Source: Bradyrhizobium guangdongense
Lineage (GTDB): Bacteria; Pseudomonadota; Alphaproteobacteria; Rhizobiales; Xanthobacteraceae
Assembly: GCF_004114975.1 (NCBI RefSeq)
Contig: NZ_CP030051.1
Span: 4,154,001-4,218,000 of the forward strand
Reading direction: 5' to 3'
Length of the DNA stretch: 64,000 bases
The notes beneath the pieces were generated by a model. That model did no database searches. It worked only from the letters and a program-made list of their open reading frames with translations, and was not told the DNA's origin. Position numbers and translations under genes: made by a program. Shown piece by piece: positions 46,240 to 54,966 of this stretch (the first letter of the stretch is position 1; every line of letters starts with the position of its first letter).

Positions 46240-48306
46240 ATGGTGTCCACCTATTTCAGCTACAGCTACATCGCGCGCAATCTCACGCAGTCCCTGACGC
46301 GGGTGGCGCAGCAATCGGACGTCTCGCGCGAAGCCGCCTATTACAAAGCCAACATCGGCAAGGTGCACTCCGTCGACGACCTGATGAACGACTATCGCCT
46401 GTATCACTACGTCACGAAGGCCTATGGCCTGGAAGACATGGCCTACGCCAAGGCTTTCATGAAGAAGGTGCTGCAGAGCGACCTCACCGACCCCAAGAGC
46501 TTTGCCAACACACTGATCGACAAGCGCTACCGCGATTTTGCCGCGGCGTTTTCCTTCGGCGGCGGCACGAAGGTTGCGCAGTCGAACAACCAGACGGACG
46601 ACATGATCGGGCTCTACACGGCTGCCATGAAGAGCAACGTCGATGCGGTGGCCGCCGACACGAAATACTACAATGCTGCGATCGGCAACGTGACCAGCGT
46701 CGACCAACTCCTCAACGACGATCGTCTCCGCAACTATATCGCCTCGGCGTTCGGGATCGATCAAAGCAAATGGTCGCGCGACACGATCAAGCAGGTCTTG
46801 TCCAGCGACCCGTCCGATCCGAACAGCTATGTGAATGTCACCTTCGCGTCAAAGCTGGATGGCCTGAATGCCCAGCTTGCCCAGGCCAAATCGGACGCGA
46901 CCGACGCCAGTTCGAAGATTGCCGACTACACGGCTCAACTGTCGCAACCCGGCGCCAACGTCGACCAATTGAATGTCCAGATACTGGTCGAACGATATCG
47001 CCTGCAATCCGCCGTAAGCAGCATGTCGACCACCAACGACACCATCGTGGCGACCAACCGGTTCATGAATCTCGCCACCGCGTACGAATTTTCGGCTGAC
47101 GGATCGCTGCCGCCAGGGACACCTCCGCAGACCGCCACGAACCTCGCGATCACGAACCAGGGTTTCGACGACAGCAAGTCGGCTGTCTATGCGGCGGCAA
47201 GCCCGTTGCAGGAAGCCCTGGTCATCGGGCAGTTCAGAAAAGCCATCCCGCAGGTCACTTCGCTCCAGGCGCTCATGTCCAACGCATCAGCGTATAACTT
47301 CGCGCTGGCGGCAGTCGGTCTCGACCCTGCACAAGTCTCGCAGTCCACGGTAAAGGCTGTTCTCGAGAGCGATCTCAGCGATCCCAAGAGCTACGTCTAT
47401 ACGCTGAAGGACGACCGATACGTCAAGCTCGCGCAGGCCTTCAACTTCGACGTCAAAGGCAATCTGACGACGCCGCTGGCAGCCCAGGATCCGGCTGAAA
47501 TCCTCGATACCGCGAAGAACTACATCATCGCGAAATTGAAAGCTGCAAGCAAGCAGGACCAGGCGAAAGTCAAGGCTCAAGCCCAGAAGGACGCGACCGA
47601 CTATCAACAGGCGGTCGGCGATATCAAGAGCGTTTCCGACCTGCTCGCGAACAGGAAGATGGTCGACTTCATTCTGGTTGCCAAGGGATTGGACCCCGCA
47701 AAAGTGAGCACCACGTATCTGAAGAAGATCTTCGCCTCGGATCTGAATGACCCCAAGAGCTTCGCAAACACCGAGAGTGACCCTCGCTTTGCCGAGATCG
47801 CGGCGTCGTTCAATTTCGACAGCAAGGGCAACGTCGCGCGTCTTCCGATGATGGGCCCGCAAAAGCGCGATCAATTCCTCGCAACCCGAAACGACTATCT
47901 CCAGCAAAGCCTGGAGCAGCAGCAAGGCGACACCAATCCCGGCGTACGTCTGGCGCTGTATTTCCAGCGCATGGCGGGACACATCACGTCCGCCTTCGAC
48001 ATCCTCGCGGACAAGGCTCTGTCGGAGGTATTTCGCACCACCTTCGATCTGCCCGATCAAATGGCCTCGATGCAGATCGATCAGCAGGCCAAGATCGTGG
48101 AGAAATATCTCAACATCAAGGACCTCTCCGATCCGGCGAAGGTGGCAAAGCTGCTGAGCCGTTTCTCCGCCATGTACGACGCGAAGAATGCCAGCCAGAC
48201 CTACTCGCCGGTGCTCGATCTGTTTCAGGGATCGAGTTCGGGGACATCAGGCTTCAGTGAATCGACATACCTCGCCATGGCAAAAATGAAGGCCAACCCA
48301 TGGTGA
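46240..48306 (+). CDS. DUF1217 protein with five repeats
   Basis: This protein (688 residues from ATG 46240) has five units built like DUF1217. Each has a V/I-x-S-x-x-D/A-L-L/M start, a helix, then SDL-x-D-P-K-S: for example VHSVDDLMNDYRLYHYVTKA, VTSVDQLLNDDRLRNYIASA, VTSLQALMSNASAYNFALAA, IKSVSDLLANRKMVDFILVA and a degenerate fifth at HITSAFDILADKALSEVF. A Gln-rich coiled coil lies between units two and three. DUF1217 proteins are often next to rhizobial flagellar genes, but none is near here. Its frame is open about 390 bases further upstream through sequence that looks non-coding. Confidence 0.82.
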   Translation: MVSTYFSYSYIARNLTQSLTRVAQQSDVSREAAYYKANIGKVHSVDDLMNDYRLYHYVTKAYGLEDMAYAKAFMKKVLQSDLTDPKSFANTLIDKRYRDFAAAFSFGGGTKVAQSNNQTDDMIGLYTAAMKSNVDAVAADTKYYNAAIGNVTSVDQLLNDDRLRNYIASAFGIDQSKWSRDTIKQVLSSDPSDPNSYVNVTFASKLDGLNAQLAQAKSDATDASSKIADYTAQLSQPGANVDQLNVQILVERYRLQSAVSSMSTTNDTIVATNRFMNLATAYEFSADGSLPPGTPPQTATNLAITNQGFDDSKSAVYAAASPLQEALVIGQFRKAIPQVTSLQALMSNASAYNFALAAVGLDPAQVSQSTVKAVLESDLSDPKSYVYTLKDDRYVKLAQAFNFDVKGNLTTPLAAQDPAEILDTAKNYIIAKLKAASKQDQAKVKAQAQKDATDYQQAVGDIKSVSDLLANRKMVDFILVAKGLDPAKVSTTYLKKIFASDLNDPKSFANTESDPRFAEIAASFNFDSKGNVARLPMMGPQKRDQFLATRNDYLQQSLEQQQGDTNPGVRLALYFQRMAGHITSAFDILADKALSEVFRTTFDLPDQMASMQIDQQAKIVEKYLNIKDLSDPAKVAKLLSRFSAMYDAKNASQTYSPVLDLFQGSSSGTSGFSESTYLAMAKMKANPW

Positions 48307-48362
48307 CCGCTCGCATTCGCTGTTTCAAACGCCAATCGAAGGAGAAGGCAGATACTCCAAGC

Positions 48363-48443
48363 CGTCATTGCGAGCGCAGCGAAGCAATCCAGACTGTCTC
48401 CGTGGAAAAGATTCTGGATTGCTTCGCTGCGCTCGCAATGACG
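48363..48443. repeat. Large perfect hairpin repeat between convergent genes
   Basis: Two perfectly complementary arms of 31 bases (48363-48393 and 48413-48443) surround a 19-base loop. The arms begin CGTCATTGCGAGCGCAGCGA. Its outline resembles long hairpin repeats common in Bradyrhizobium genomes. It lies 56 bases after the DUF1217 gene stop and before the end of the ATPase gene, so it may also end both transcripts. Confidence 0.85.
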
Positions 48444-48466
48444 AATGGAGCGATTACGCCCCTTGC

Positions 48467-49234
48467 TCACTCTGCAAGGGTCGCTTCCACGAAACCGCGC
48501 GGATCTGCGCAGAATTCCCGCATCACCCGGTAATGATCCGTCTGCTCGACCGTCGTCGGCTCGAGCCCGTATTTGCCGAGCCGCAGCAGTTGCGCATTGG
48601 GATAGGCCATCAGCATCGGCGAATGGGTCGCCATGATCACCTGGCAGATGCGGGAGTCTTCCATGCGGCGCAGCAGCTTCAGGAACTCGATCTGGCGCGC
48701 CGGCGACAGCGCCGATTCCGGCTCGTCGAAGATGAAGATGCCCTGACGCTGGCAACGCTCCTCGAAAAAGCGCAGGAAGCCTTCTCCGTGGGAGTGCGAC
48801 AGGAAATCGGGTCCGGCCTGGCCCGCGTCGCGCGCGGCCTTGTCGAGATATCGCGCGACCGAGAAGAAGCTCTCGGCACGAAAGAACCAACCATTGGTAA
48901 TCTTCGGCAGCCAGCTTGCGCGCAGCGCCTTCGAGAGCTGCCCACCCATCTTCTCACGTGCCTCGGAGTGATCGACCGGCATGTAGCCCTTGCCTCCGCC
49001 GGCATCGTCATAACCGGCGAGCGCCGCGATGCCCTCGAGGATCGTCGATTTCCCCGTGCCGTTCTCTCCAACGATGACGGTGATGGCGGCCTCGAAATTC
49101 AGCTCGAAATCATCCGGGAAGATCGGCAGGCAAAACGGATAGGCCTCACGATCATGGATATGCGACGGGTCGAGCCAGACCCGCCTCAGATACGGCGCAG
49201 GCAGGTTGATCGTCCGATAGCCCCTTCGCGCCAT
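48467..49234 (-). CDS. AAA family ATPase (ABC/SMC-like, single domain)
   Basis: This 255-residue predicted ATPase has Walker A VIVGENGTGKSTILEGIA near residue 53 and Walker B with signature-like GIFIFDEPESALSPARQIEF near residue 165, followed by the switch His in MATHSPMLM. No transmembrane segments or nuclease motifs are visible. This lone ATP-binding subunit type (AAA_21/AAA_15-like) is found in defence or repair roles and in phosphonate-type assemblies, but no partner gene is adjacent. The window gives no evidence for a role. Confidence 0.85.
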   Translation of the reverse strand: MARRGYRTINLPAPYLRRVWLDPSHIHDREAYPFCLPIFPDDFELNFEAAITVIVGENGTGKSTILEGIAALAGYDDAGGGKGYMPVDHSEAREKMGGQLSKALRASWLPKITNGWFFRAESFFSVARYLDKAARDAGQAGPDFLSHSHGEGFLRFFEERCQRQGIFIFDEPESALSPARQIEFLKLLRRMEDSRICQVIMATHSPMLMAYPNAQLLRLGKYGLEPTTVEQTDHYRVMREFCADPRGFVEATLAE

Positions 49235-49324
49235 TGCCGGCCTCCGTGCGCCTCACTCGAAAAGAACATAACAGGAACAAAAGAATTGCAAAGAGGTATC
49301 TTGCGACGCCCGAGGACGGCGAGG

Positions 49325-50185
49325 CTACTCCAAGGCCTCCAGCACCAGCTCCATGGTCATGAGCACGGGATTGTCGCCGCGGATGAGGCGGCCCTCGGCG
49401 ATGCCGCCGGTGTAATCGATCAGGGCGACGTCGAGCGCACCTTCCAGCGCACCGGACGGGGCAGGCGCGATCATCCCGGCGGTGATCGCAAGCTCGGTGG
49501 CGAACGGCTCGGTCACGCCGCCATGCGTGAAGCGCGCGCCGATCGTCGAGCCAACGCCGCCGTGGATTCTTGCGCGCGCAATGCCCTGCGCGCGGCAGAA
49601 GGCTTCGAGGCAACCAGCAAAGTCCTGATTGGGCCGCAGCCGCAGCGCAAGGGCGCGGCTGGTCGTGCGCGCGCCGCTGCTCGCGGCCGCCACCGGCCCG
49701 AACAGCTTGAAATTGGTCTCGGGATCTGGCTCCGCCGTGAACATCGCGCCATCGATGCCGAAGGCATGAACCTCGAAAGGCTCGGCGACGTCTGTCTCAT
49801 CAGGCAGCATGTGGCCGCCGCTCGCCTTGCCGTCCGCCTCGGTCCACAGCCCGTGGCAATGAAAGAACGGCGCACCATCGCGCGTGCCCAGCGTCATGCT
49901 GCCGAGCCTGGTGCGTGTCACGCCCGCGGGCCGATAGGTTTCGCTGTAGAACGCGGCGTTCTCGCCGGTCTTCGACAGCGCCGGCATGACATAGCCGAAC
50001 GGCCCGAGCGCGCCGCGGCCGAAGTTCAGCACGCCACCCGCAAACCCTTCCGCCGCGAAACCGCGACGCGCGGCTTCGAGCAGCGGCAGGCCGGCTTCAA
50101 GCGTGAACGAAAACGCGCGCCCCCTCGCCTCCACCCATTGAATCCGTTCCGTGACAGGAGCCCCCGGCTGCTTGATCGTTCGCAT
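49325..50185 (-). CDS. PCC/DUF296 domain protein, tandem
   Basis: This 286-residue protein appears to hold two PCC (DUF296) domains. The first has HCHGLWTEADGKASGGHMLP (residues 109-128), the metal-binding H-x-H and G-G-H pattern of the family. The second is less conserved around VDVALIDYTGGI with HGGVGSTIGARFTHGG. PCC domains are trimeric and bind small ligands; some bacterial ones bind DNA. It ends next to the acyl-CoA synthetase gene, with nine bases between, so the two form an operon. Confidence 0.8.
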   Translation of the reverse strand: MRTIKQPGAPVTERIQWVEARGRAFSFTLEAGLPLLEAARRGFAAEGFAGGVLNFGRGALGPFGYVMPALSKTGENAAFYSETYRPAGVTRTRLGSMTLGTRDGAPFFHCHGLWTEADGKASGGHMLPDETDVAEPFEVHAFGIDGAMFTAEPDPETNFKLFGPVAAASSGARTTSRALALRLRPNQDFAGCLEAFCRAQGIARARIHGGVGSTIGARFTHGGVTEPFATELAITAGMIAPAPSGALEGALDVALIDYTGGIAEGRLIRGDNPVLMTMELVLEALE

Positions 50186-50194
50186 GCCCCGCGC

Positions 50195-51802
50195 TCAGCC
50201 CGCCTGCTTCTTGTCGAGTTCGAGCAGTCCGCGCGCCTCGAGCTCGTCACGTACCATGCGCTTGGGGACCTTGCCGTAACCGGATTTCGGCAGCGCCTCC
50301 CAGAAGAAGAACCGCTTCGGCATCTTGTAGCGCGGCACCTTCGGCGACAGGAATGCCGCCATCTCCGCTTCGCTGACCGGCTTGGCGCCCTCGCGGGCGA
50401 CGCAGACCGCAATGCCGACCTCGCCCCAGGTCGCGTCGGGCACGCCCAGCACGGCGACCTCGCCGACCGACGGATGCGTCAGGATCTTCTCCTCGATCTC
50501 GCGCGGATAGATGTTGGAGCCGCCGGAGATGTACATGTCGGAGGCGCGTCCGGTGATGTAGACGAACCCCTCCTCGTCCATGTGGCCGAGATCGCCGGTG
50601 CGAAACCAGCCGTTGCGAAACGCCTTCGCATTGGCTTCCGGATTGTCGTAGTAGCCGGCAAGCACCGCAGGCCCGATCACGCAGATCTCGCCGCTCTGAT
50701 TGGCGCCGAGCTCGCGGCCCTCGTCGTCCTGGATCGAGACCTGCATGCCGGTGCGCTCGAACCCGCAGGTGCCGATTTTGGCATGAGGCCCGTCCTCGGG
50801 ATCATGCAGCGCCGCCGGCAGCACCGTGATGTTGCCGGTGACCTCGCCGAGGCCAAAATACTGCACGATGACCTTGCCGAGCTTCCTCAGCGCGGCCTTC
50901 TGATCTTCGCGATACATCGGCGCGCCGGCATAGATGACGTGACGCAGCGAGGAATGGTCGTATTTGTCGGCCGCGGGATGTTCGACCATCATCTTCAAAA
51001 TCGTCGGCACCGTGAAGAGATTGCCGACGCGATGCTTTTCGATCAGCCGGAACGCCTCGTCGATATCGAATCTCTCGGTCGGCAGCAGCACGGTGCAGAC
51101 GCCCCGCGCGGTCTGCACCAGCTGATGCACGCCGGCGCCGTGCGACAGCGGCGCCACCACCAGCGACGCATCGGCTTCCGTCACGCCCGGCGTGAGATCG
51201 GCGAGATGGTTGGTAACCACAAAGCCCATCTGGCCATGCGTCAGCACTGCGGCTTTGGAACGGCCCGTGGTGCCGGAGGTGAAGAAGAACCAGCAGGGAT
51301 CATCGTGCTCGACCGCGGCATTCTGGACCACCTGCCCTGCCTGCGAGGCGATCGCATCGGCCACCGGGCGCTCGCCAAACGTGCCCTTGCCGTCGATGCT
51401 CCAGGTGAACTCAAGGGGGCCGCCGTTCACGGCCGCAGCGTGCTCGGGAAAATCCACGTGACAGAGAAATGCCTTCGCGCCCGAAGCCTGCGCCAGATAA
51501 GCCACCTCGTCCGGCATGAGGCGGAAATTGGTGGGGACCCAGACCGCGCCGAGCCGGAACGCGGCGAACATCGAGATGAACATCTCGTCGCCGTTCTTGG
51601 AATGGACGAGGATGCGGTCGCCCTTGACGATGCCGCGCGCGGCGAGCGCTGCGGCGAGCGCCGAAACCTGCGCATCGATCTCGCGCCAGGTCCAGGATTT
51701 GTCACCCCAGACGAAACCTGGGCGCGCTCCATGCCTGCGCGCATTCTGGGTCAGCATGTAAGCGAGATTCATGACGCGGCGGGACATGCGGAGCGGCTGC
51801 AT
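50195..51802 (-). CDS. Acyl-CoA synthetase (AMP-dependent)
   Basis: The protein has 535 residues from ATG 51802, which has GAGGAAG just upstream; 51772 is a shorter option. The adenylate-forming core shows FTSGTTGRSKAAVLTHGQM near residue 175, YFGLGEVTG, GWFRTGDLGHMDEEG and the C-terminal LPKSGYGKVPKRMV with the catalytic Lys. It activates a carboxylic acid (fatty or aromatic) to its CoA ester. The substrate is not determined. It is followed nine bases later by a PCC-domain gene, an unusual partner. Confidence 0.9.
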   Translation of the reverse strand: MQPLRMSRRVMNLAYMLTQNARRHGARPGFVWGDKSWTWREIDAQVSALAAALAARGIVKGDRILVHSKNGDEMFISMFAAFRLGAVWVPTNFRLMPDEVAYLAQASGAKAFLCHVDFPEHAAAVNGGPLEFTWSIDGKGTFGERPVADAIASQAGQVVQNAAVEHDDPCWFFFTSGTTGRSKAAVLTHGQMGFVVTNHLADLTPGVTEADASLVVAPLSHGAGVHQLVQTARGVCTVLLPTERFDIDEAFRLIEKHRVGNLFTVPTILKMMVEHPAADKYDHSSLRHVIYAGAPMYREDQKAALRKLGKVIVQYFGLGEVTGNITVLPAALHDPEDGPHAKIGTCGFERTGMQVSIQDDEGRELGANQSGEICVIGPAVLAGYYDNPEANAKAFRNGWFRTGDLGHMDEEGFVYITGRASDMYISGGSNIYPREIEEKILTHPSVGEVAVLGVPDATWGEVGIAVCVAREGAKPVSEAEMAAFLSPKVPRYKMPKRFFFWEALPKSGYGKVPKRMVRDELEARGLLELDKKQAG

Positions 51803-51907
51803 CGGGCTTCCTCTTCGGCGGCGGACGGCACGCAAGCCACCCGCTCATTGCAGCCCATTTATCGCCATCGAACAGGCCCCTGCAAGGCCACGATCCGCAC
51901 CCCTGCC

Positions 51908-52408
51908 CTACGGTTTCCTGAATTCGAAGGGCGTCGCCGTGATCGCCTTCTCCTTGACGCAGGCCTGCGCGCCAAAGCCGCCGCAGAAGCTGCCGTGCAG
52001 ATCGAAGCGGATAATGCGGGCTGCGCCGCCTTTCGTGGGCGGAGGCAGGACGGTGTAGTTGCGGACATAGCCGTCAAACACCTGGCGCGCCCGGCCATAG
52101 GGCAGCATCACCAGAATTTTCATGACGCAACCGCCGGTTCCACAATAGGTGCCCTCGCGCCCGCCGCATTTGGTGTCGCGGAAACCGACGATGTAATCAT
52201 CACGCCCGTCGCCTGTGAGGTCGATGCTACGCACCGTATCGGGTGCGAACGCGACCTCACCGCCGCCTTGGCTCTCGCACTCCTCGTGGGCGTAATGGAG
52301 CGTCTTCTGCACACCTGGCGGATAGTCGGCGGGATTGAACGGTTTCGCATCGTCGGCGCGCGCGGCAGCGATGGCGAGCAAGGCGAGCAGGAAGATCGGA
52401 TAACGCAT
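51908..52408 (-). CDS. Secreted FG-GAP-like protein of unknown function
   Basis: This 166-residue protein has a signal peptide (MRYPIFLLALLAIAAARADD). It has an acidic Ca-binding-like loop DLTGDGRDDYIVGF and five or more cysteines (HEECESQGG, DTKCGGREG, YCGTGGCVM, FCGGFGAQACVK) that probably form disulphides. The frame is open to 52468, but ATG 52408 opens directly into the signal sequence. No enzyme motif was seen. Confidence 0.7.
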   Translation of the reverse strand: MRYPIFLLALLAIAAARADDAKPFNPADYPPGVQKTLHYAHEECESQGGGEVAFAPDTVRSIDLTGDGRDDYIVGFRDTKCGGREGTYCGTGGCVMKILVMLPYGRARQVFDGYVRNYTVLPPPTKGGAARIIRFDLHGSFCGGFGAQACVKEKAITATPFEFRKP

Positions 52409-52502
52409 GCGCGTTTGTCGCCGACGCCGCCCCAACCGTTCAGGGAAATTTAAACATGATCGGCGCAACCTGAATCAGTTCTCGCGTACAGAGTGCCGCA
52501 TC

Positions 52503-52871
52503 ATGGTCAAAGCGCCCGCCGTCTTCCTGTTATCGATGGCGCTCGCCGGATGTGCCATGGCGCCGCAAGCTCATCTGGCCTCGGATCCCGCCTTCAGGCC
52601 CGCGCGTTACGCCTGGGATGGGGCAGGAGGCGAGGACCCCAACCATCCGCGCGCCGCCCAGCCATCGCAAGCAACACGCACCGCCGCCATCTCGGAGCGC
52701 GCCGAGCGCCAGGCCCGATTCCAACCCTATTCGAAGGAATGGTGGCAGGCCCAGGACGGTATCGAGGCCGAGCAGGACGCCAAGGTCAATCGCTCGCTGG
52801 TCATCTGCAAGGGTTGCCTCCGGCCGAAACAACAGACGGAAGATTCGCGGCTCGCCAAGGCGGCCGATTGA
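52503..52871 (+). CDS. Putative lipoprotein
   Basis: This 122-residue protein begins MVKAPAVFLLSMALAGCAMA, a lipoprotein signal with lipobox LAGC. The mature part is polar, Ala/Arg/Gln-rich (ISERAERQARFQPYSKEWWQ) and ends with a Cys pair (VICKGCLRP). The frame is open to 52407, but the residues before MVKAP are non-coding in look. It is a short membrane-anchored protein of unknown function. Confidence 0.65.
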   Translation: MVKAPAVFLLSMALAGCAMAPQAHLASDPAFRPARYAWDGAGGEDPNHPRAAQPSQATRTAAISERAERQARFQPYSKEWWQAQDGIEAEQDAKVNRSLVICKGCLRPKQQTEDSRLAKAAD

Positions 52872-52961
52872 ACCGAATGGCCGTTAGGCCGGTCTACTGA
52901 GATGCAGCGCTGACATTGACCATTCCGGCCATCGTCGCGCGCCTCATCTCAGGGATAATCC

Positions 52962-53477
52962 ATGCTCTCCCGTCGCAGCCTCGTGGCCGCCTCTCTGTTC
53001 GCGGCCGCTACACCCGCCTTCGCCCAAGCGCCCGCCGGCAACGATCCCGTCGCAATCCTCACCGCAATCTACACCCGCGCAGCCAAGGGCAAAGGCGATG
53101 GCGGCGCTGCCTTCGTCACCCAGAACAAGGCGGCGAAAGCAAAGTATTTCTCCAAGGCGCTAATTGCGCTGTGGGCCAGGGCGGATGCGCATACGCCGAA
53201 GGGCGATGTCGGACCGGTCGATTTCGATCCCGTCACCAATTCGCAGGAACCCGACGTGAAGTCGTTCAAGGTTGACGCGGAGAAAACGGAGACCGACCAG
53301 GCCACGCTCGCCGTGACCATCACGGGCCATCGCAACGACCGTAAACCCGCCGACCAGATCGTGCGTTACGACTTCCTACGCGAGGCCGGCAACTGGAAGA
53401 TCGACGACATCAAGGGCTCCTCCGACGGTAAAGCCTGGTCGATCCGCAAGATGCTGACGGACGCGCTGAAAAGTTGA
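52962..53477 (+). CDS. DUF3828-like secreted protein
   Basis: This 171-residue protein has a signal peptide (MLSRRSLVAASLFAAATPAFAQ). The body fits DUF3828 in shape: AILTAIYTRAAKGKG, LWARADAHTPKGDVGPVDFD, LAVTITGHRNDRKPADQIVR and VRYDFLREAGNWKIDDIKG. The Arg-Arg near the start would also be compatible with Tat export, although no clear consensus is present. It is 90 bases downstream of the lipoprotein gene on the same strand. Confidence 0.72.
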   Translation: MLSRRSLVAASLFAAATPAFAQAPAGNDPVAILTAIYTRAAKGKGDGGAAFVTQNKAAKAKYFSKALIALWARADAHTPKGDVGPVDFDPVTNSQEPDVKSFKVDAEKTETDQATLAVTITGHRNDRKPADQIVRYDFLREAGNWKIDDIKGSSDGKAWSIRKMLTDALKS

Positions 53478-53596
53478 CCGGAGACTTCATGAGCGGAGTC
53501 ATTAACAGGCTGAACCCGCAATGCCCGTGGTGAAGGCGCGGATCGAGAAGCATCCGGACGATCGGGAGCTGGTGAAGACATAACCGGCGCAGGCCG

Positions 53597-54532
53597 TCAC
53601 AGCGCACCGAGCTTCCACAGTGCCTCCTGTGCCGTCTGCAAACCGGGGTTCAGTTCCAGCGCCTTCCTGAAATCGGCGATCGCGCCCTTGAAGTCGCCAA
53701 GCCGCATCTTGGCTTGCCCGCGGTTGTTCCAGGAGAATACGTCGGCGGGATCGTATTGCAGCGCCTTGTCGTAATCGGCAAGGCCGCCCTTGTTGTCGCC
53801 GAGGTAAAGCCGAATCATGCCGCGATTGCGCCAGCCGCGCGCGTCAGTTGGCGCGATGCGGATCGCCTCGCCGTAGTCGGCGGCAGCGCGGTCGAGCTGC
53901 TCGCTGTCGCGATACACATTGCCGCGGTCGATATAGGCGAGCAGATCGGGGGCGAGCTTGATCCGCATCGTGTAATCGGCAAGCGCATGCGCCGTGTCGT
54001 GCTTGCGGGCGTAGACGTAGCCGCGATTGGCATAGGCCATGGCATAGGTGGGATCGCGCTTGATCGCCGCATTGAAATCGGCAATGGCACCGTCGAGATC
54101 GCCCTTGCTGTAACGGGACTCCCCGCGGTTGCTATAGGCCATCGTCAGCGACGGATCGAGCTTGATGGCCTGGTCGTACTCGGCGATGGCGCGATCATAG
54201 TCGCGCTTGAAGCTGTAGACGCGGCCGCGATTGTTGAACGGGCAGGCATAGGTCGGGTCGAGCTTGATCGCCTCGTCGAGATCGGACAACGCCGCATCGA
54301 GCTCGCGCTTCTCGGTGAAGCCATGACCGCGGGCGCAATAGGCGCCAGCGAGCCTCCCGCCGGTCTCGCTTTTCGTGTCGATCACGGTCGAGCAGGCCTT
54401 CACCCGCTCATCCGGCGTGCTGGTTGGCGCCACGCAAACGTCCCAAGCCGGACCGCCCTCGGCCGCGACCGCGGCCGACGCTATCGCAGCGAGCACGGCG
54501 AGCAAGGCCATGAGATTGAGCGGGACACGCAT
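53597..54532 (-). CDS. Secreted tetratricopeptide-repeat protein
   Basis: This 311-residue protein has a signal peptide (LNLMALLAVLAAIASAAVAA). It holds about seven TPR units, such as FNNRGRVYSFKRDYDRAIAE, YSNRGESRYSKGDLDGAIAD, YANRGYVYARKHDTAHALAD and WNNRGQAKMRLGDFKGAIAD. TPRs form a superhelical scaffold for protein contacts. There are two Cys near the start that may bond (WDVCVAPT, VKACSTVI). No catalytic domain is present. It is likely a periplasmic scaffold. Confidence 0.88.
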   Translation of the reverse strand: MRVPLNLMALLAVLAAIASAAVAAEGGPAWDVCVAPTSTPDERVKACSTVIDTKSETGGRLAGAYCARGHGFTEKRELDAALSDLDEAIKLDPTYACPFNNRGRVYSFKRDYDRAIAEYDQAIKLDPSLTMAYSNRGESRYSKGDLDGAIADFNAAIKRDPTYAMAYANRGYVYARKHDTAHALADYTMRIKLAPDLLAYIDRGNVYRDSEQLDRAAADYGEAIRIAPTDARGWRNRGMIRLYLGDNKGGLADYDKALQYDPADVFSWNNRGQAKMRLGDFKGAIADFRKALELNPGLQTAQEALWKLGAL

Positions 54533-54636
54533 TTTGCAGATATCTCCCCTGCGGCAACCTTCCTTGGTCGTGCCTTGGCAAGCCCCGGTTCAGGCACCTA
54601 GATCAGACGATAGACATAGCTGCGGAAGGACCAGGC

Positions 54637-54912
54637 ATGGCGGCATCGGTACGCGACAACAAGGACAGGAGCCGCTTTGAGCTCGATGTCGGCAGCGAGA
54701 TGGCCTTCGCCAATTACCGGCTGGCGCCGTCGGCCGTCATCATCACTCACACCGAGACGCCGCGTGCGCTGCGCGGCCGCGGCATTGCGTCCGAGTTGAT
54801 CAAGGGCGCGCTTGAGATCATCCGCCGCGACGGCAGGAAGGTGATCGCGGGCTGCGGCTTCGTCGTCGATTATCTCGACAGGCATCCGGAGGATGCGGAT
54901 CTCCGCGCCTGA
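54637..54912 (+). CDS. GNAT-like N-acetyltransferase, small (YjdJ type)
   Basis: This 91-residue protein is a minimal GNAT: FELDVGSEMAFANYRL, IITHTETPRALRGRGIASEL (acetyl-CoA binding loop R-G-x-G-I-A), LIKGALEIIRRDGRKVIAGC and a final YLDRHPE. Proteins of this length lack the full substrate-binding half. The substrate is unknown. A large terminator follows, shared with the converging DUF3597 gene. Confidence 0.83.
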   Translation: MAASVRDNKDRSRFELDVGSEMAFANYRLAPSAVIITHTETPRALRGRGIASELIKGALEIIRRDGRKVIAGCGFVVDYLDRHPEDADLRA

Positions 54913-54920
54913 ATGCAAAA

Positions 54921-54962
54921 GGGCCCGCGACGTCGCGGGCCCCTCGCATCGACCGATGCGAG
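54921..54962. terminator. Double hairpin between convergent genes
   Basis: A perfect 22-base palindrome (54921-54942, arms beginning GGGCCCGCGA) is followed at once by a second perfect stem (CTCGCATC 54943-54950 with GATGCGAG 54955-54962, four-base loop). Convergent genes end on both sides. Confidence 0.75.
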
Positions 54963-54966
54963 TCGC

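Noticed and set aside
48368..52453. A 1361-codon open frame on the plus strand opposite four minus-strand genes
   Set aside because: It runs antisense through the ATPase, PCC, acyl-CoA synthetase and FG-GAP genes, all with clear motifs on the minus strand.
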